Positions 9,544 to 19,028 of a stretch of 64,000 nucleotides of DNA are shown one piece after another. A program made the position numbers and the translations under genes. Under the pieces are notes generated by a model that did not search any database, was not told the DNA's origin, and saw only the letters and a program-made list of their open reading frames with translations. Position 1 is the stretch's first letter; every line of letters starts with the position of its first letter. The DNA is from Oceanithermus desulfurans (GTDB lineage Bacteria > Deinococcota > Deinococci > Deinococcales > Marinithermaceae): contig NZ_JACHEZ010000001.1 of the NCBI RefSeq assembly GCF_014201675.1, forward strand, positions 186,001-250,000, given 5' to 3'.

Positions 9544-10314
9544 CTAGCCTCCGTAGACCTTCTCGAGGAAGCCCAGGAGCGCGGTGTTGAACGCCTCCGG
9601 GCTTTCCAGGTTGGCCATGTGGCCGGCGCCGGGGAGGATCAGCAGCTCGGCGTCGGGGATGGCCGCGGCCATGGCGCGGGCGTCGGCGGGCGGGGTGAGG
9701 GTGTCGTCCTCGCCCACGAGGACGAGCGTCGGCACCTCGATCTCGCCAAGCAGCGGCCGCGAGTCGGGGCGGGCGGCCAGCGCTTCGAGCGCCCGCGCCA
9801 CCCCCTCGGGGTCGGCCTCGCGCACCCAGCGTTCGACCCATTCGACGACCGCGCGCTTTTCTTCGGTTTCCGCAGCGAGCGTCCCCGGGCCCAGCACCGA
9901 GGGGACGAAGCTTTCGACCAGCACCCCGGTGCCCTCGGAGCGCACCCGCGCAGCCAGCTCCGCGCGCTTCGCCTTGCCGGCGGCGTCGTCGGGCTGGGCA
10001 CGGGTGTCGGCGAGCACCAGCCCCGCGACGCGTTCGGGGAAGAGGTCCCAGACGCGGAAGGCCAGGTAACCCCCCATGGAAAGGCCGACGAAGACCGCCT
10101 CCTCGAAGCCCAGGTCGTCGAGCGCTTCGCCCAGTTCCTCGGCCCAGGCCTCGAGGCTCGCCGCGCCCGGCTCGCGGCCGCCGAAGCCGGGCAGGGCCGG
10201 CGCGTAGACCGTGTAGCGGCCTTCCAGCTCGGCCACCTGGGGGGCCCACATCTCGGGCGAAAAGGGGAAGGCGTGCAGCAGCACCACCGGTTTAGCGGCG
10301 ATCAACCATTCCAT
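9544..10314 (-). CDS. Alpha/beta-fold hydrolase
   Basis: 256 residues. The nucleophile elbow is GLSMGG, preceded by an oxyanion segment LLHAFPFSPEMW. Later come LVGEDDTLTPP (acid residue) and GAGHMANLESP (catalytic histidine), in the order of BioH/RsbQ/3-oxoadipate-lactonase-like hydrolases. The substrate cannot be told. ATG at 10314 lies inside the 3' end of the preceding small gene (13-nt overlap), so the pair is probably co-translated. The longer open frame up to 10437 is shadow sequence. It ends the sufS-sufU gene string. Confidence 0.85.
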   Translation of the reverse strand: MEWLIAAKPVVLLHAFPFSPEMWAPQVAELEGRYTVYAPALPGFGGREPGAASLEAWAEELGEALDDLGFEEAVFVGLSMGGYLAFRVWDLFPERVAGLVLADTRAQPDDAAGKAKRAELAARVRSEGTGVLVESFVPSVLGPGTLAAETEEKRAVVEWVERWVREADPEGVARALEALAARPDSRPLLGEIEVPTLVLVGEDDTLTPPADARAMAAAIPDAELLILPGAGHMANLESPEAFNTALLGFLEKVYGG

Positions 10315-10502
10315 GGTTCCCCTTTCAGGCCGCGCGACTCCAAGAGCGCGACCAGGGCCGCGTCCTTGACGCCGACCCAGTTCTCTCCGTCCTTCTGAAA
10401 GGCGACGATCTTGTCCTCGCCCGCGGCTTCCTTCCACAGCTGCATCAGGTGGGCGTCGCCCGCGAGCAGCGGGGTGACCTGTTTGGCGCGGTAGGCCTTC
10501 AT
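10302..10502 (-). CDS. 66-residue protein downstream of sufU, unknown
   Basis: Starts MKAYRAKQVTPLLAGDAHLM; its ATG overlaps the sufU stop (ATGA), and it overlaps the hydrolase start by 13 nt. It has no cysteine, so it is not a metal carrier by obvious motif. The text KDAALVALLESRGLKGE looks like a compact folded mini-domain. The tight coupling with SufU suggests an accessory role or simple operon membership; I do not recognise a family. Confidence 0.6.
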   Translation of the reverse strand: MKAYRAKQVTPLLAGDAHLMQLWKEAAGEDKIVAFQKDGENWVGVKDAALVALLESRGLKGEPWNG

Positions 10503-10930
10503 GACGGCTGCGCTTCCTCGATGGCCTGCTCCAGGGCGTTCCAGGCCAGCGTGGCGCACTTGACGCGCGCGTGCAGCTTGGCCACGCCCTGCAGGGCGCT
10601 GAGGTCGCCGAGTTCGGGGGCCGGGGGCTTGCCCTCGACCACCATGGCCTTGAACTTACGCTCCAGCTCCAGCGCCTCGTCCAGCGTCTTGCCGCGGATC
10701 AGGTCGGTCATCATGCTGGCCGAGCTCTGGCTGATGGCGCAGCCGTGGCCGGTGAAGCGGGCCTCGGCGATGCGCCCGTCCTCGACCTTGAGGTAGAGCT
10801 CGATCCGGTCGCCGCAGCTGGGGTTGTGGCCGCCGACCTTGACGGTGGCGTCCTCCAGCGGACCGAAGTTGTGCGGCCGCTGGGCGTGCTGCATGATCGT
10901 CTCGCGGTAGAGTTCTTCGAGCAGGCTCAT
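10499..10930 (-). CDS. sufU: SufU/IscU-like iron-sulfur assembly protein
   Basis: 143 residues, U-type zinc/scaffold protein that accepts sulfur from SufS. The zinc/cluster ligands are visible: C39 and D41 in HNPSCGD, C64 in GHGCAISQSSASMM, and C125 in RVKCATLAW. The insertion between the second and third cysteines (about residues 80-115) matches SufU rather than IscU. A -10 box TAGAAT (10940-10945) lies 9 nt upstream of the ATG, so the gene has its own nearly leaderless promoter separate from sufS. It is followed by two overlapping genes. Confidence 0.95.
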   Translation of the reverse strand: MSLLEELYRETIMQHAQRPHNFGPLEDATVKVGGHNPSCGDRIELYLKVEDGRIAEARFTGHGCAISQSSASMMTDLIRGKTLDEALELERKFKAMVVEGKPPAPELGDLSALQGVAKLHARVKCATLAWNALEQAIEEAQPS

Positions 10931-10939
10931 GCCAACTCC

Positions 10940-10993
10940 ATTCTAGTGGGTGTCGCGGAGGTGCGCGCCCCCCGGCCGATGCGGCCGGGGGGC
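10940..10993 (-). terminator. GC hairpin after sufS followed by sufU -10 box
   Basis: A 12-bp GC stem with a 3-nt loop spans 10967-10993 (arms GCCCCCCGGCCG and its complement), directly after the sufS stop. No T tract follows, so it may terminate weakly or protect a 3' end. About 20 nt further along the minus strand is TAGAAT (10940-10945), the sufU -10 box. Confidence 0.55.
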
Positions 10994-10998
10994 CCTCC

Positions 10999-12216
10999 TT
11001 ACAGCCAGTCCTTGAAGAACGCCCGCGCTTCGAAGAGCGCCTCCACCAGGCGGTCCACGTCGTCACGGGTGTTGTAGACGTAGAAGCTGGCGCGGGCGGT
11101 GGCGGCCACCCCCAGCCGCCGGTGCAGCGGCTGGGCGCAGTGGTGTCCGGTGCGCACGGCCACGCCGCGGTCGTCGAGGGCGGTGGCGAGGTCGTGGGGG
11201 TGGAGCGAGCCCAGGTTGAAGGCGATCACCCCGCCCCGGTCGGGGCCCTCGGGCCCATAGAGGTGCAGGTCGGGCACCTCCTTCAGCCGCTCGAGCGCGT
11301 ACTTGAGCAGCGCGCGGTCGTGGGCCCAGACCTGTTCCATGCCCAGATCCATCAGGTAGCCGGCGGCCGCCCCCAGCCCCACGGCCTCGGCGATCGCGGG
11401 GGTGCCGGCTTCGAAGCGCTGCGGCGGCGGGGCGTAGGTGGAGCGCTCGATCGTGACCTCTTCGATCATGCTGCCCCCGCCCAGGAAGGGCGGGAGCGCC
11501 TTCAGCGCTTCGCTGTCGCCCCAAAGCACCCCCGCGCCCGTGGGCCCCAGCATCTTGTGGCCCGAGAGGGCGTAGAAGTCGGCGTTCAGCTCCCGCACCC
11601 GCACGGGCAGGTGGGGGGCGGCCTGGGCGCCGTCCACCACCACCAGCGCGCCGCGCTCACGCGCCGCCGCGGCCAGTTCGGCCACCGGGTTGATCGTGCC
11701 CAGCACGTTCGACATCTGGGTCACGGCGAAGACGCGGGTGCGCTCCGAAAGCAGGGTTTCGAAGGCGTCCAGGTCGAGCCGCCCCTCGTCCGTCAGGGGC
11801 ACGGCCTTCAGGCGCGCCCCGGTGCGCGCGGCCACCAGCTGCCAGGGCACCAGGTTGGCGTGGTGCTCCATCTCGGTGACCAGGATCTCGTCGCCCTCCC
11901 GCAGGCGCTCGAGCCCCCAGGCGTAGGCCACCAGATTGAGGGCTTCGGTGGCGTTGCGCACGAAAACGATTTCGTCGAGGTCGGCGTCCAGGAATCCGGC
12001 CAGCTGCGCCCGGGCGTGCTCGTAGGCGTCGGTGGCGCGCTGGGAGAGCGCGTAGGCGCCGCGGTGGACGTTGGCGTGGTCGTGTTTGTAGTAGTGCGCG
12101 ATCGCGTCGATGACCGCGCGTGGTTTCTGGCTGCTGGCGGCGGAGTCGAGAAAGACCAGGCCGGGGTTGTGGCCGAAGATGGGGAAGTCCCGCTTGACCT
12201 CCAGGGGGTCGAACAT
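10999..12216 (-). CDS. sufS: Cysteine desulfurase SufS
   Basis: PLP enzyme of 405 residues that removes sulfur from cysteine as a persulfide for SufU. The PLP lysine is in ALSGHKMLGPTG, and the substrate aldimine region VVVDGAQAAPH is intact. The persulfide cysteine is in RTGHHCAQPLHRRLG near residue 360, the group II form. ATG at 12216 has a strong GAGGTGA site and a TAGACT -10 at 12236-12241. The open frame extends over sufD on the same strand, but that part is out-of-frame shadow. It is separate from sufCBD by a hairpin. Confidence 0.96.
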   Translation of the reverse strand: MFDPLEVKRDFPIFGHNPGLVFLDSAASSQKPRAVIDAIAHYYKHDHANVHRGAYALSQRATDAYEHARAQLAGFLDADLDEIVFVRNATEALNLVAYAWGLERLREGDEILVTEMEHHANLVPWQLVAARTGARLKAVPLTDEGRLDLDAFETLLSERTRVFAVTQMSNVLGTINPVAELAAAARERGALVVVDGAQAAPHLPVRVRELNADFYALSGHKMLGPTGAGVLWGDSEALKALPPFLGGGSMIEEVTIERSTYAPPPQRFEAGTPAIAEAVGLGAAAGYLMDLGMEQVWAHDRALLKYALERLKEVPDLHLYGPEGPDRGGVIAFNLGSLHPHDLATALDDRGVAVRTGHHCAQPLHRRLGVAATARASFYVYNTRDDVDRLVEALFEARAFFKDWL

Positions 12217-12230
12217 GCGCGTCACCTCGC

Positions 12231-12264
12231 TAGACAGTCTAAGCCCGCACCGGAGGGTGCGGGC
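12231..12264 (-). promoter_or_regulatory. sufD terminator hairpin abutting sufS promoter and palindrome
   Basis: GCCCGCACC (12243-12251) pairs with GGTGCGGGC (12256-12264) across a GGAG loop, ending sufCBD transcription. Directly after it on the minus strand is TTAGACT; the -10 TAGACT lies at 12236-12241 and is part of the palindrome TAGACAGTCTA (12231-12241). A regulator bound there would block sufS. No regulator is identified. Confidence 0.55.
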
Positions 12265-12272
12265 CGTGGGCT

Positions 12273-13601
12273 TCAGGCGTCGCGGAGCCGCCCTTCGATG
12301 ATGCCGGCGATGTGGTGGCGCAGCTTCTCGAGCGGCACCCGCCCCAGCACCTCTTCCAGGAAGGCGGCGACGAGCAGCTGCTGCGCCTGGACGCGGGGGA
12401 GGCCGCGGGTGGCCAGGTAAAAGAGCTGTTCCTCGTCCACCGGCGCGGTGGAGGAGCCGTGGCTGCAGCGCACGTCGTTGGCGGCGATCTCCAGCTGCGG
12501 CACGCTCTCGGCCCGGGCCTCGCGGCTGAGCAGCAGGTTGCGGTTGGTCTGGTAGGCGTCGGTCTTCTGCGCCGTGGGCTCGAGCTGGATCAGCCCCTGG
12601 TAAACGACCCGCCCGTTCGCCGTCGCCGCGCCCTTGTAGTAGACGTCGGAACGCGCCTGGGCGCTCACGTGGTGCTGGGTGGTGTAGTGGTCGAGGTGCT
12701 GGCCGGCGCCGGCGAAGTAGACCCCCAGCATCTCGGAGTCGGCGCCGGGCCCCACCAGCTCGCTGGCCACCTCGGTGCGGGCCAGCGTGCCCCCGAGGTT
12801 GACGGCCAGGTCGAGCAGCACCGCGTCCTTCTCGAGCAGCGCCCGCTGGCGGTGGAAGTGGCGCACCCCCGCGCCCCAGGTCTGCACCCCCGCGTGGCGC
12901 AGGCGCGCGCCGGGTCTGAGGAGCAGCTCGCCGGTGGCCACGTGGGTGCGCGCGTGCGCCTCCGAGAGGTATTCCTCGATGAAGGTCGCCTCGGCGTTGT
13001 CGTCGAGCACGATCAGCGTACGGCTGAGGCTCAGCTTTCCGGGGTGGGAGGCGTAGTGGAAGACGCCGATCGGGGCCTCGAGCGTCACCCCGGCGGGCAC
13101 GTAGACGAAGGCGCCGTAGCCCCACAGCGCCGCGTTCAGCGCCGCCAGCTTGTCCTCGGGTCCCTGCAGGCTGGTCTCGGTGACCGCCTGGTAGAGCGCG
13201 CCTTCCACGTGCTCGCCGTGGCGCTCCAGCGCGCCGGCCAGGTCGCTGAGGACCACGCCCTTGGCGCTCAGCTCGGCGGGCAGGTGGGCGTAGACGAGGC
13301 GGCCGTCCTCGAAGACCAGCGCGGCCTCGGCGTCGCTTTCGGCCAGCCGCTCGCGCACCGCGCGCGGCAGCGCGTCACGCTCCCGCAGCTCGGCGGGGCG
13401 CACCTCCTCGAGTTCGAGGTCGAACCAGGCGGGGTCCAGGTCGGTGTAGCGCCAGGCCTCGTTCTTGCGGGTGGGCCAGTCCAGCCGTTCGAAGATCCGC
13501 CAGGCGCGTTCGCGCGCGCCGCGCAGCCAGTCCGGCTCGCCCCGGCGCTCGGCGCGGCGGTGCAGGTTTTCCAGCGAAAGGGTGGTCACGGTCTCGTTCA
13601 T
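12273..13601 (-). CDS. sufD: Fe-S assembly scaffold protein SufD
   Basis: 442 residues, partner of SufB in the SufBC2D scaffold. The C-terminal half carries the beta-helix and the family segment ANDVRCSHGSSTAP, including the conserved histidine, and the end RHHIAGIIEGRLRDA. The N-terminal helices (RAWRIFERLDWPTRKNEAWRYTDL) are typical. ATG at 13601 abuts the sufB stop with no gap. Length is normal. Confidence 0.95.
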   Translation of the reverse strand: MNETVTTLSLENLHRRAERRGEPDWLRGARERAWRIFERLDWPTRKNEAWRYTDLDPAWFDLELEEVRPAELRERDALPRAVRERLAESDAEAALVFEDGRLVYAHLPAELSAKGVVLSDLAGALERHGEHVEGALYQAVTETSLQGPEDKLAALNAALWGYGAFVYVPAGVTLEAPIGVFHYASHPGKLSLSRTLIVLDDNAEATFIEEYLSEAHARTHVATGELLLRPGARLRHAGVQTWGAGVRHFHRQRALLEKDAVLLDLAVNLGGTLARTEVASELVGPGADSEMLGVYFAGAGQHLDHYTTQHHVSAQARSDVYYKGAATANGRVVYQGLIQLEPTAQKTDAYQTNRNLLLSREARAESVPQLEIAANDVRCSHGSSTAPVDEEQLFYLATRGLPRVQAQQLLVAAFLEEVLGRVPLEKLRHHIAGIIEGRLRDA

Positions 13602-15011
13602 CTAGCCCACCGACCCTTCCATCTCGAGCTCGATCAGACGGTTGAGCTCGACGGCGAACTCGAGCGGCAGCTCCTTGGCGACCGGCTCGATGAAGCCGCG
13701 CACGATCAGCGCCGCCGCCTCGTCTTCGGGGATGCCGCGGGTGGTCAGGTAGAAGATCTGGTCGTCGGCCAGCCGGCTCACCGTGGCCTCGTGCCCCACG
13801 CTGGCGGTCTCGCTGGCGATCTCCATGTAGGGGTAGGTGTCGGTCTTCGAGGCCTCGTTGATGAGCAGCGCGTCGCACTCGACGTTCACCTTGGCGCGCT
13901 CGGCCTTCTGGGGCACCTTGATGAGGCCGCGGTAGCTGCTGCGCCCTTCGCCCTTGGAGATCGACTTGGAGACGATCGACCCCGAGGTGTCGGGCGCGGC
14001 GAAGATCAGCTTGCCGCCGGTGTCGAGGTGCTGGCCGTCACCGGCGAAGGCGATGGAGAGAATCTCGCTGCGGGCGCCGCGGCCCTTCAGGACCGAGGAA
14101 GGGTACTTCATCGTCACCTTGGAGCCCAGGTTGCCGTCGAGCCACATGTGGTAGGCGTTCTCGTGCACCAACGCCCGCTGGGTGACCAGGTTGTACATGT
14201 TCACCGGCCAGTTCTGGATCGTGGTGTAGCGGCTCTCGGCCCCTTCCAGGACCACGATCTCGATCACGCCGGTGTGCAGCGCCTCGGTGGTGTAGATGGG
14301 CGCGGTGCAGCCCTCGATGTAGTGGGCCTTGGCGCCCTTGTCGATGATGATCAGGGTGCGCTCGAACTGGCCGAAGCCCTCGGTGTTGACGCGGAAGTAG
14401 GCCTGCAGCGGCACCTCCACGTCCACCCCCGGGGGCACGTAGACGAAGGAGCCGCCGGAGAAGAGCGCCGAGTTGAGGGCGGCGAACTTGTTGTCGCTGG
14501 GGGGCACGACCTTGGCGAAGTAGCGGCGGAACAGCTCTTCGTGTTCCTTGACGCCGTCCTCGATCGACTTGAAGATCACGCCCTTCTTCTCGAGCTCCTC
14601 CTTGATGGAGTGGTAGACCATCTCGGAGTCGTACTGGGCGCCCACGCCGGCGAGGACCTTCTGCTCGGCCTCGGGAATGCCCAGCTTCTCGTAGGTGCGG
14701 CGGATCTCGTCGGGGACCTCGTCCCAGCTGCGGCGCTCGCCCTCTACCGGCGGCTTGACGTAGTAGTAGAAGTCGTCCATCTGCCGGCGCAGCTCGCTCA
14801 GGTCGGGGCCCCAGGTGGGCCAGGGCTTGGCGAAGTAGGTCTCCAGCGCCTTCAGGCGGAACTCGAGCAGCCACTCGGGCTCGCCCTTGGCCCGGGAGAT
14901 CGCCCGCACGACGTCCTCGGAGAGCCCCTTGAGCTTCAGCTCGGGCTCGACGTCGTCGGCGAACCCCCATTTGTAGTCCTCGGCGATGTGCTTCAGATCG
15001 GCTTCGCTCAT
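13602..15011 (-). CDS. sufB: Fe-S assembly scaffold protein SufB
   Basis: 469 residues. It has the SufB N-terminus (EDYKWGFADDVEPELKLKGL), the WLLEFRLKALE motif and the C-terminal EASKTDTYPYMEIAS and ASVGHEATVSRLADDQIFYL region, with cysteines C300-region WPVNMYNLV and NVECDALLINEAS. It builds the nascent cluster together with SufD and SufC. The start at 15011 fits the family and lies 8 nt after the sufC stop; the longer frame to 15377 is antisense to nothing coding in that register and overlaps sufC. Confidence 0.96.
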   Translation of the reverse strand: MSEADLKHIAEDYKWGFADDVEPELKLKGLSEDVVRAISRAKGEPEWLLEFRLKALETYFAKPWPTWGPDLSELRRQMDDFYYYVKPPVEGERRSWDEVPDEIRRTYEKLGIPEAEQKVLAGVGAQYDSEMVYHSIKEELEKKGVIFKSIEDGVKEHEELFRRYFAKVVPPSDNKFAALNSALFSGGSFVYVPPGVDVEVPLQAYFRVNTEGFGQFERTLIIIDKGAKAHYIEGCTAPIYTTEALHTGVIEIVVLEGAESRYTTIQNWPVNMYNLVTQRALVHENAYHMWLDGNLGSKVTMKYPSSVLKGRGARSEILSIAFAGDGQHLDTGGKLIFAAPDTSGSIVSKSISKGEGRSSYRGLIKVPQKAERAKVNVECDALLINEASKTDTYPYMEIASETASVGHEATVSRLADDQIFYLTTRGIPEDEAAALIVRGFIEPVAKELPLEFAVELNRLIELEMEGSVG

Positions 15012-15019
15012 GCGGCCTC

Positions 15020-15769
<750 letters not shown>

Positions 15770-15810
15770 GCTTCCTCCATGCTGCGGCCGCTACAATCCC
15801 GACCGATACA

Positions 15811-15823
15811 CTCAGGATTATAG
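15811..15823 (-). promoter_or_regulatory. sufCBD promoter -10
   Basis: Minus-strand TATAAT at 15818-15823 places the transcript start near 15811 and leaves a leader of about 40 nt before the sufC ATG at 15769. No clear -35 is seen. Confidence 0.5.
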
Positions 15824-15852
15824 CGGCCGTGCCCTCCGAGCACAAGGCCCGG

Positions 15853-16200
15853 CTAGCGCTCCTCGACCAGCACGTACCCCTTGGCCTCCATGCAGTCGGT
15901 GACGTAGCCGCGTATAAAGGTGTCCCGGTAGTCCTCGTAGGCGTCATGCACCGCGTCGTCGGCCGCCTCCTCCACGCGTCGCTCCAGCTCGTAGGGGGTG
16001 CCGAAGGGCACGTCGACGTAGACGCGGAAGGCGGCGAGCGGCGGAACGGTCTCGGCGAAGCGCGCCTGGGCCTGGTAGCGGCAGACCTCCAGGTCGCGGT
16101 CGCGCTCGCTGCTGGTGGCGCCCGGCTTGTACCAGACCCGCGGCGCGCAGGAAACCAGCAGCGTCAGCAGGGCCAGGAAGAGCAGACCGGTTCGTTTCAT
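15853..16200 (-). CDS. Small lipoprotein, function unknown
   Basis: 115 residues with a lipoprotein signal: basic start, hydrophobic stretch LLFLALLTLL, and lipobox LVSC with the acylated cysteine at 18. The mature part contains two more cysteines (CRYQAQ and DCMEAKGY) that could form a disulfide, and a family-like end DCMEAKGYVLVE often seen in small envelope lipoproteins. SD GAGGAGG precedes the ATG. It lies 18 nt after the PLP enzyme gene and may be co-transcribed with it. Confidence 0.75.
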   Translation of the reverse strand: MKRTGLLFLALLTLLVSCAPRVWYKPGATSSERDRDLEVCRYQAQARFAETVPPLAAFRVYVDVPFGTPYELERRVEEAADDAVHDAYEDYRDTFIRGYVTDCMEAKGYVLVEER

Positions 16201-16218
16201 GCGGACCTCCTCTTCAGG

Positions 16219-17355
16219 TTACCCGACCCGCTCGAGCGCCTGCTCGAGGTCGCGTTTCAGGGCCTCCGCCGGCTCCAGCCCGGCGAAGAGCCGCACCAGC
16301 CCCGGCGGGAAGCCGTAGGCCGCCCGCACCCGTGGCTGGGCCGCCAGCGGCAGCACCAACGACTCGTGCCCGCCCCAGCTCACGCCGATGGCGAAGCGCT
16401 CGAGCGCGTCGGCGAAAGCGCGCGCCTCCGTCTCGCCCGCCAGCTCCACCGCGAAGAGCCCGCCCGTCCCCTCGAGGTAGCGCCGCGCCAGCTCGCGCTG
16501 CGGATGGCCCTCGAGGCCGGGGTGCAGGACCCGCCGCACCTTGGGGTGGGCCTCCAGGTAGCGGGCCAGCTCCAGCGCCGTCGCCCGGTGGCGCTCGAGC
16601 CGCAGCTCCAGCGTCCGCAGGCCGCGCACGAGCAGCCAGGCCTCCCAGGGGGCCAGCTTGCCGCCCAGGAAGACGGTTCCCAGCGAGCGCACCTCGTTCA
16701 GCAGCTTTCCGGGACCCGCCACCGCCCCCGCCACCACGTCCGAGTGCCCCGAGAAGTACTTGGAGGCGGAGTGCACCACCAGATCCACCCCGAAACGCGC
16801 CGGGCGCAGGTAGACCCCGGCGCCGTAGGTGTTGTCGGCGACCGTGAGCACGCCCGCGGCGCGCGCCGCGGTGGTGAGCGGGCTCAGGTCCTGCAGCTCG
16901 AAGGTGTACGAGGTGGGCGACTCCAGCAGCAGCATCCGCGCCCCGGGCAGCGCGGCCACGAGGGCTCCGGTGTCGCTTCCGGGAACGAAGTCCACCTCGA
17001 CCCCGAACTTGGGCAGCAGCTTGGTGAGCATCCCGTAGGTGCCGGCGTAGACGGGGGTGGCGACCACCACCCGGTCGCCGGCCTTCAGGAAGGTGAAGAG
17101 CACCGCAGCCATCGCCGCGTTGCCGCTGGCGAAGGCGAGGGCGTCCTCGGTGCCCTCCAGCGCGGCCACCTTCTCCTCGAAGACGCGCACCGTGGGGTTG
17201 CCGATGCGGGTGTAGACGGGCCGGTCGCCGCCCTTCATGGCCGCTTCGAACGCGGCCGTCGTCGCGAAGGCGAAGAGTGAGTTCTGGAACACCGGCGGGA
17301 CGACCTCACCGAAAGACGTGAGCGGGGGTTCGTGCAGCAGGTCGCTAGGGTCCAT
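16219..17355 (-). CDS. Cys/Met metabolism PLP-dependent enzyme (trans-sulfuration family)
   Basis: 378 residues with the fold of cystathionine gamma-synthase/lyase and O-acetylhomoserine sulfhydrylase. Visible motifs are YTRIGNPTVRVFEEKVAALE, the aspartate in VADNTYGAG, and the PLP lysine in HSASKYFSGHSDVVAG. The conserved arginine-bearing segment LVRLFAGLEP is near the C-terminus. It acts on sulfur amino acids or related substrates; the exact reaction is not decidable by eye. A -10 TATCCT (17361-17366) is only 5 nt upstream of the ATG, so the mRNA is leaderless or nearly so. Confidence 0.85.
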   Translation of the reverse strand: MDPSDLLHEPPLTSFGEVVPPVFQNSLFAFATTAAFEAAMKGGDRPVYTRIGNPTVRVFEEKVAALEGTEDALAFASGNAAMAAVLFTFLKAGDRVVVATPVYAGTYGMLTKLLPKFGVEVDFVPGSDTGALVAALPGARMLLLESPTSYTFELQDLSPLTTAARAAGVLTVADNTYGAGVYLRPARFGVDLVVHSASKYFSGHSDVVAGAVAGPGKLLNEVRSLGTVFLGGKLAPWEAWLLVRGLRTLELRLERHRATALELARYLEAHPKVRRVLHPGLEGHPQRELARRYLEGTGGLFAVELAGETEARAFADALERFAIGVSWGGHESLVLPLAAQPRVRAAYGFPPGLVRLFAGLEPAEALKRDLEQALERVG

Positions 17356-17375
17356 GCCTCAGGATACCGCCGCGT

Positions 17376-18416
17376 TCAACCCTGCGCCGCGGCCACGCGG
17401 TTCTTGCCCGCGTGCTTCGCGCGGTAGAGCGCCCGGTCGGCGCGGGCGAGGAGCTCGCTGGTGCTGTTCAGCCACCCGGTCTCCACGACCCCGAAGCTGG
17501 CCGTGGCCGGCGGACCGTCGTCGCTGGGGGCCTCCAGGGCGCGGCGCAGGCGCTCGGCGAGCTGCAGGGCTTCTTCGAGCCCGACGCCGGGCAGGAGCAC
17601 CGCGAACTCCTCGCCGCCCAGCCGCCCCAGACGGTCTTCCTCGCGCAGGTTGTGGAGGGTGCGCTGCACGCTGCGCATCAGCACCCGGTCCCCCGTGGGG
17701 TGACCGTAGGTGTCGTTGATCTGCTTGAAGTTGTCGAGGTCGAAGAGGATCAGCGACCCCGTCCGCCCGCTCTGCAGCAGCGCCTCGGCTTCTTCGAGGA
17801 AGCGGCGCCGCGAGAGGCAGCCGGTGAGCGCGTCGGTGTCGACGAGCTTCTGCATCTGGCGCGCCTGGGCGCGGTCGGCCTCGGCGCGGAGGCCGAAGGC
17901 GACGAGCACCCGCGAGACCCAGAGGTAGCCGAGGTTGGAGAGCAGGATCTGCAGGGTGTCGTTGATCTGCTCCCCGCGCAGCGGGCCGTGGGCGCGCCCC
18001 AGTTGCAGCGCGACCAGGCCGCCGAGCAGGAGCACGACGTAGTAGCGCCAGGCGAAGGCGTAGGCCTGCTTGGGCGGGAAGAGCACGTAGGCCAGCAGGT
18101 AGACGAGGCCGCCCCACAAGAGCGGCGGCCAGACGCCTGCGCCGTGGCCGATGCCGTGCAGGTTGAGCCAGGTCATGACCAGGAAGAACAAAGCCGTGAT
18201 CGCAAGCGCGAAGCGCTCGACCCAGCGGGTGGGCGCGCCCACGGCGACCGCGAAGGCCACGACGACGAGCAGCGCGGCGTAGACGAGCAGCAGCTCGTTC
18301 TCGCGGGTGGGGTGGGTGAGGACGACGTAGCCGATGACGAGCGAAAACGTTCCGGCCAGGGCGAGGCCGAAGTACACCCCGCGCTTGAGTCGGTCGATCG
18401 GGTCGCGTTCGGGCAT
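17376..18416 (-). CDS. Membrane diguanylate cyclase (GGEEF)
   Basis: 346 residues. About six hydrophobic helices (residues 10-165) form a membrane sensor; a short coiled linker (RAQARQMQKLVDTDALTGC) leads to a GGDEF domain. The active-site loop is RLGGEEFAVLLPG, and an RxxD product-inhibition site (REED) sits 5 residues before GGEEF, so c-di-GMP synthesis with feedback is expected. The chosen ATG at 18416 has GGGAG upstream and TAGCGT as -10 (18428-18433); the frame also allows GTG at 18437. It is 20 nt downstream of the convergent-free metC-like gene region and appears monocistronic. Confidence 0.92.
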   Translation of the reverse strand: MPERDPIDRLKRGVYFGLALAGTFSLVIGYVVLTHPTRENELLLVYAALLVVVAFAVAVGAPTRWVERFALAITALFFLVMTWLNLHGIGHGAGVWPPLLWGGLVYLLAYVLFPPKQAYAFAWRYYVVLLLGGLVALQLGRAHGPLRGEQINDTLQILLSNLGYLWVSRVLVAFGLRAEADRAQARQMQKLVDTDALTGCLSRRRFLEEAEALLQSGRTGSLILFDLDNFKQINDTYGHPTGDRVLMRSVQRTLHNLREEDRLGRLGGEEFAVLLPGVGLEEALQLAERLRRALEAPSDDGPPATASFGVVETGWLNSTSELLARADRALYRAKHAGKNRVAAAQG

Positions 18417-18540
18417 CGGTTCTCCCAACGCTAGCACAGCCGCGCCCGCGAAAATGGGCGCGGGCCCACCGAGGCGCGCGCAGGGCCGGTTTGGCGAGCG
18501 GCGCGTGTCTTCCTATGGCGGCCGCGGACCGCGCCCGGGC

Positions 18541-19012
18541 GTGAGCGGGGGGCTGCATGTGGCTCGATGATGGGGGTGGCGCCGACGCTTTGGGGCCCCG
18601 TTTTCGGTGGCCGCGGTGCTCGTGGCCGACCTGGGCGTCGAGCCCCCGCGCTTGGATGCGCGCGGGCGCCTGCTCGACGACGTGCCCCTGGGCTTCAACC
18701 CGGCGATGGCCCACCTGGGCAACCGGCGCTGCTTTGAGCCGCTCCCCCCGCGGCGGGCGGACGGTGGCGTTCTGGGGCGCGGGGGTGCTGGTGCCGTGGC
18801 AGCGGCCCGGGCTGGCGCTGCGGTGCAACCACCTCGCGCTCGCCATCCAGCGGTTCTTCACCGTGCGGATCTACGCGGGGGCGCAGGTGAACTTCTCGCC
18901 CGGCATGCTCTACCACGTCCTCTACGAACCTCCCGAAGTCTCCGGCTCCATGGACGTGAGCCCCTTCCTGATCCTCGCGCCCAGCTTCTACCTGGGGTTC
19001 CTCTTCGATTAA
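18541..19012 (+). pseudogene. Decayed gene, C-terminal beta-strand-rich remnant
   Basis: Coding-like text appears in two frames. From about 18598 one frame reads PFSVAAVLVADLGVEPPRL and continues to FEPLPP near 18751. The next frame then carries RTVAFWGAGVLVPWQRPG and ends at a stop at 19012 with alternating hydrophobic strands (FFTVRIYAGAQVNF; FLILAPSFYLGFLFD), like an outer-membrane barrel end. The shift falls at a run of six C near 18745-18750, so one inserted base explains it. An in-frame stop at 18568 shows further decay upstream. A sequencing error at the C run is possible. Confidence 0.5.
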
Positions 19013-19028
19013 GCGGTATCCTGCGTAC

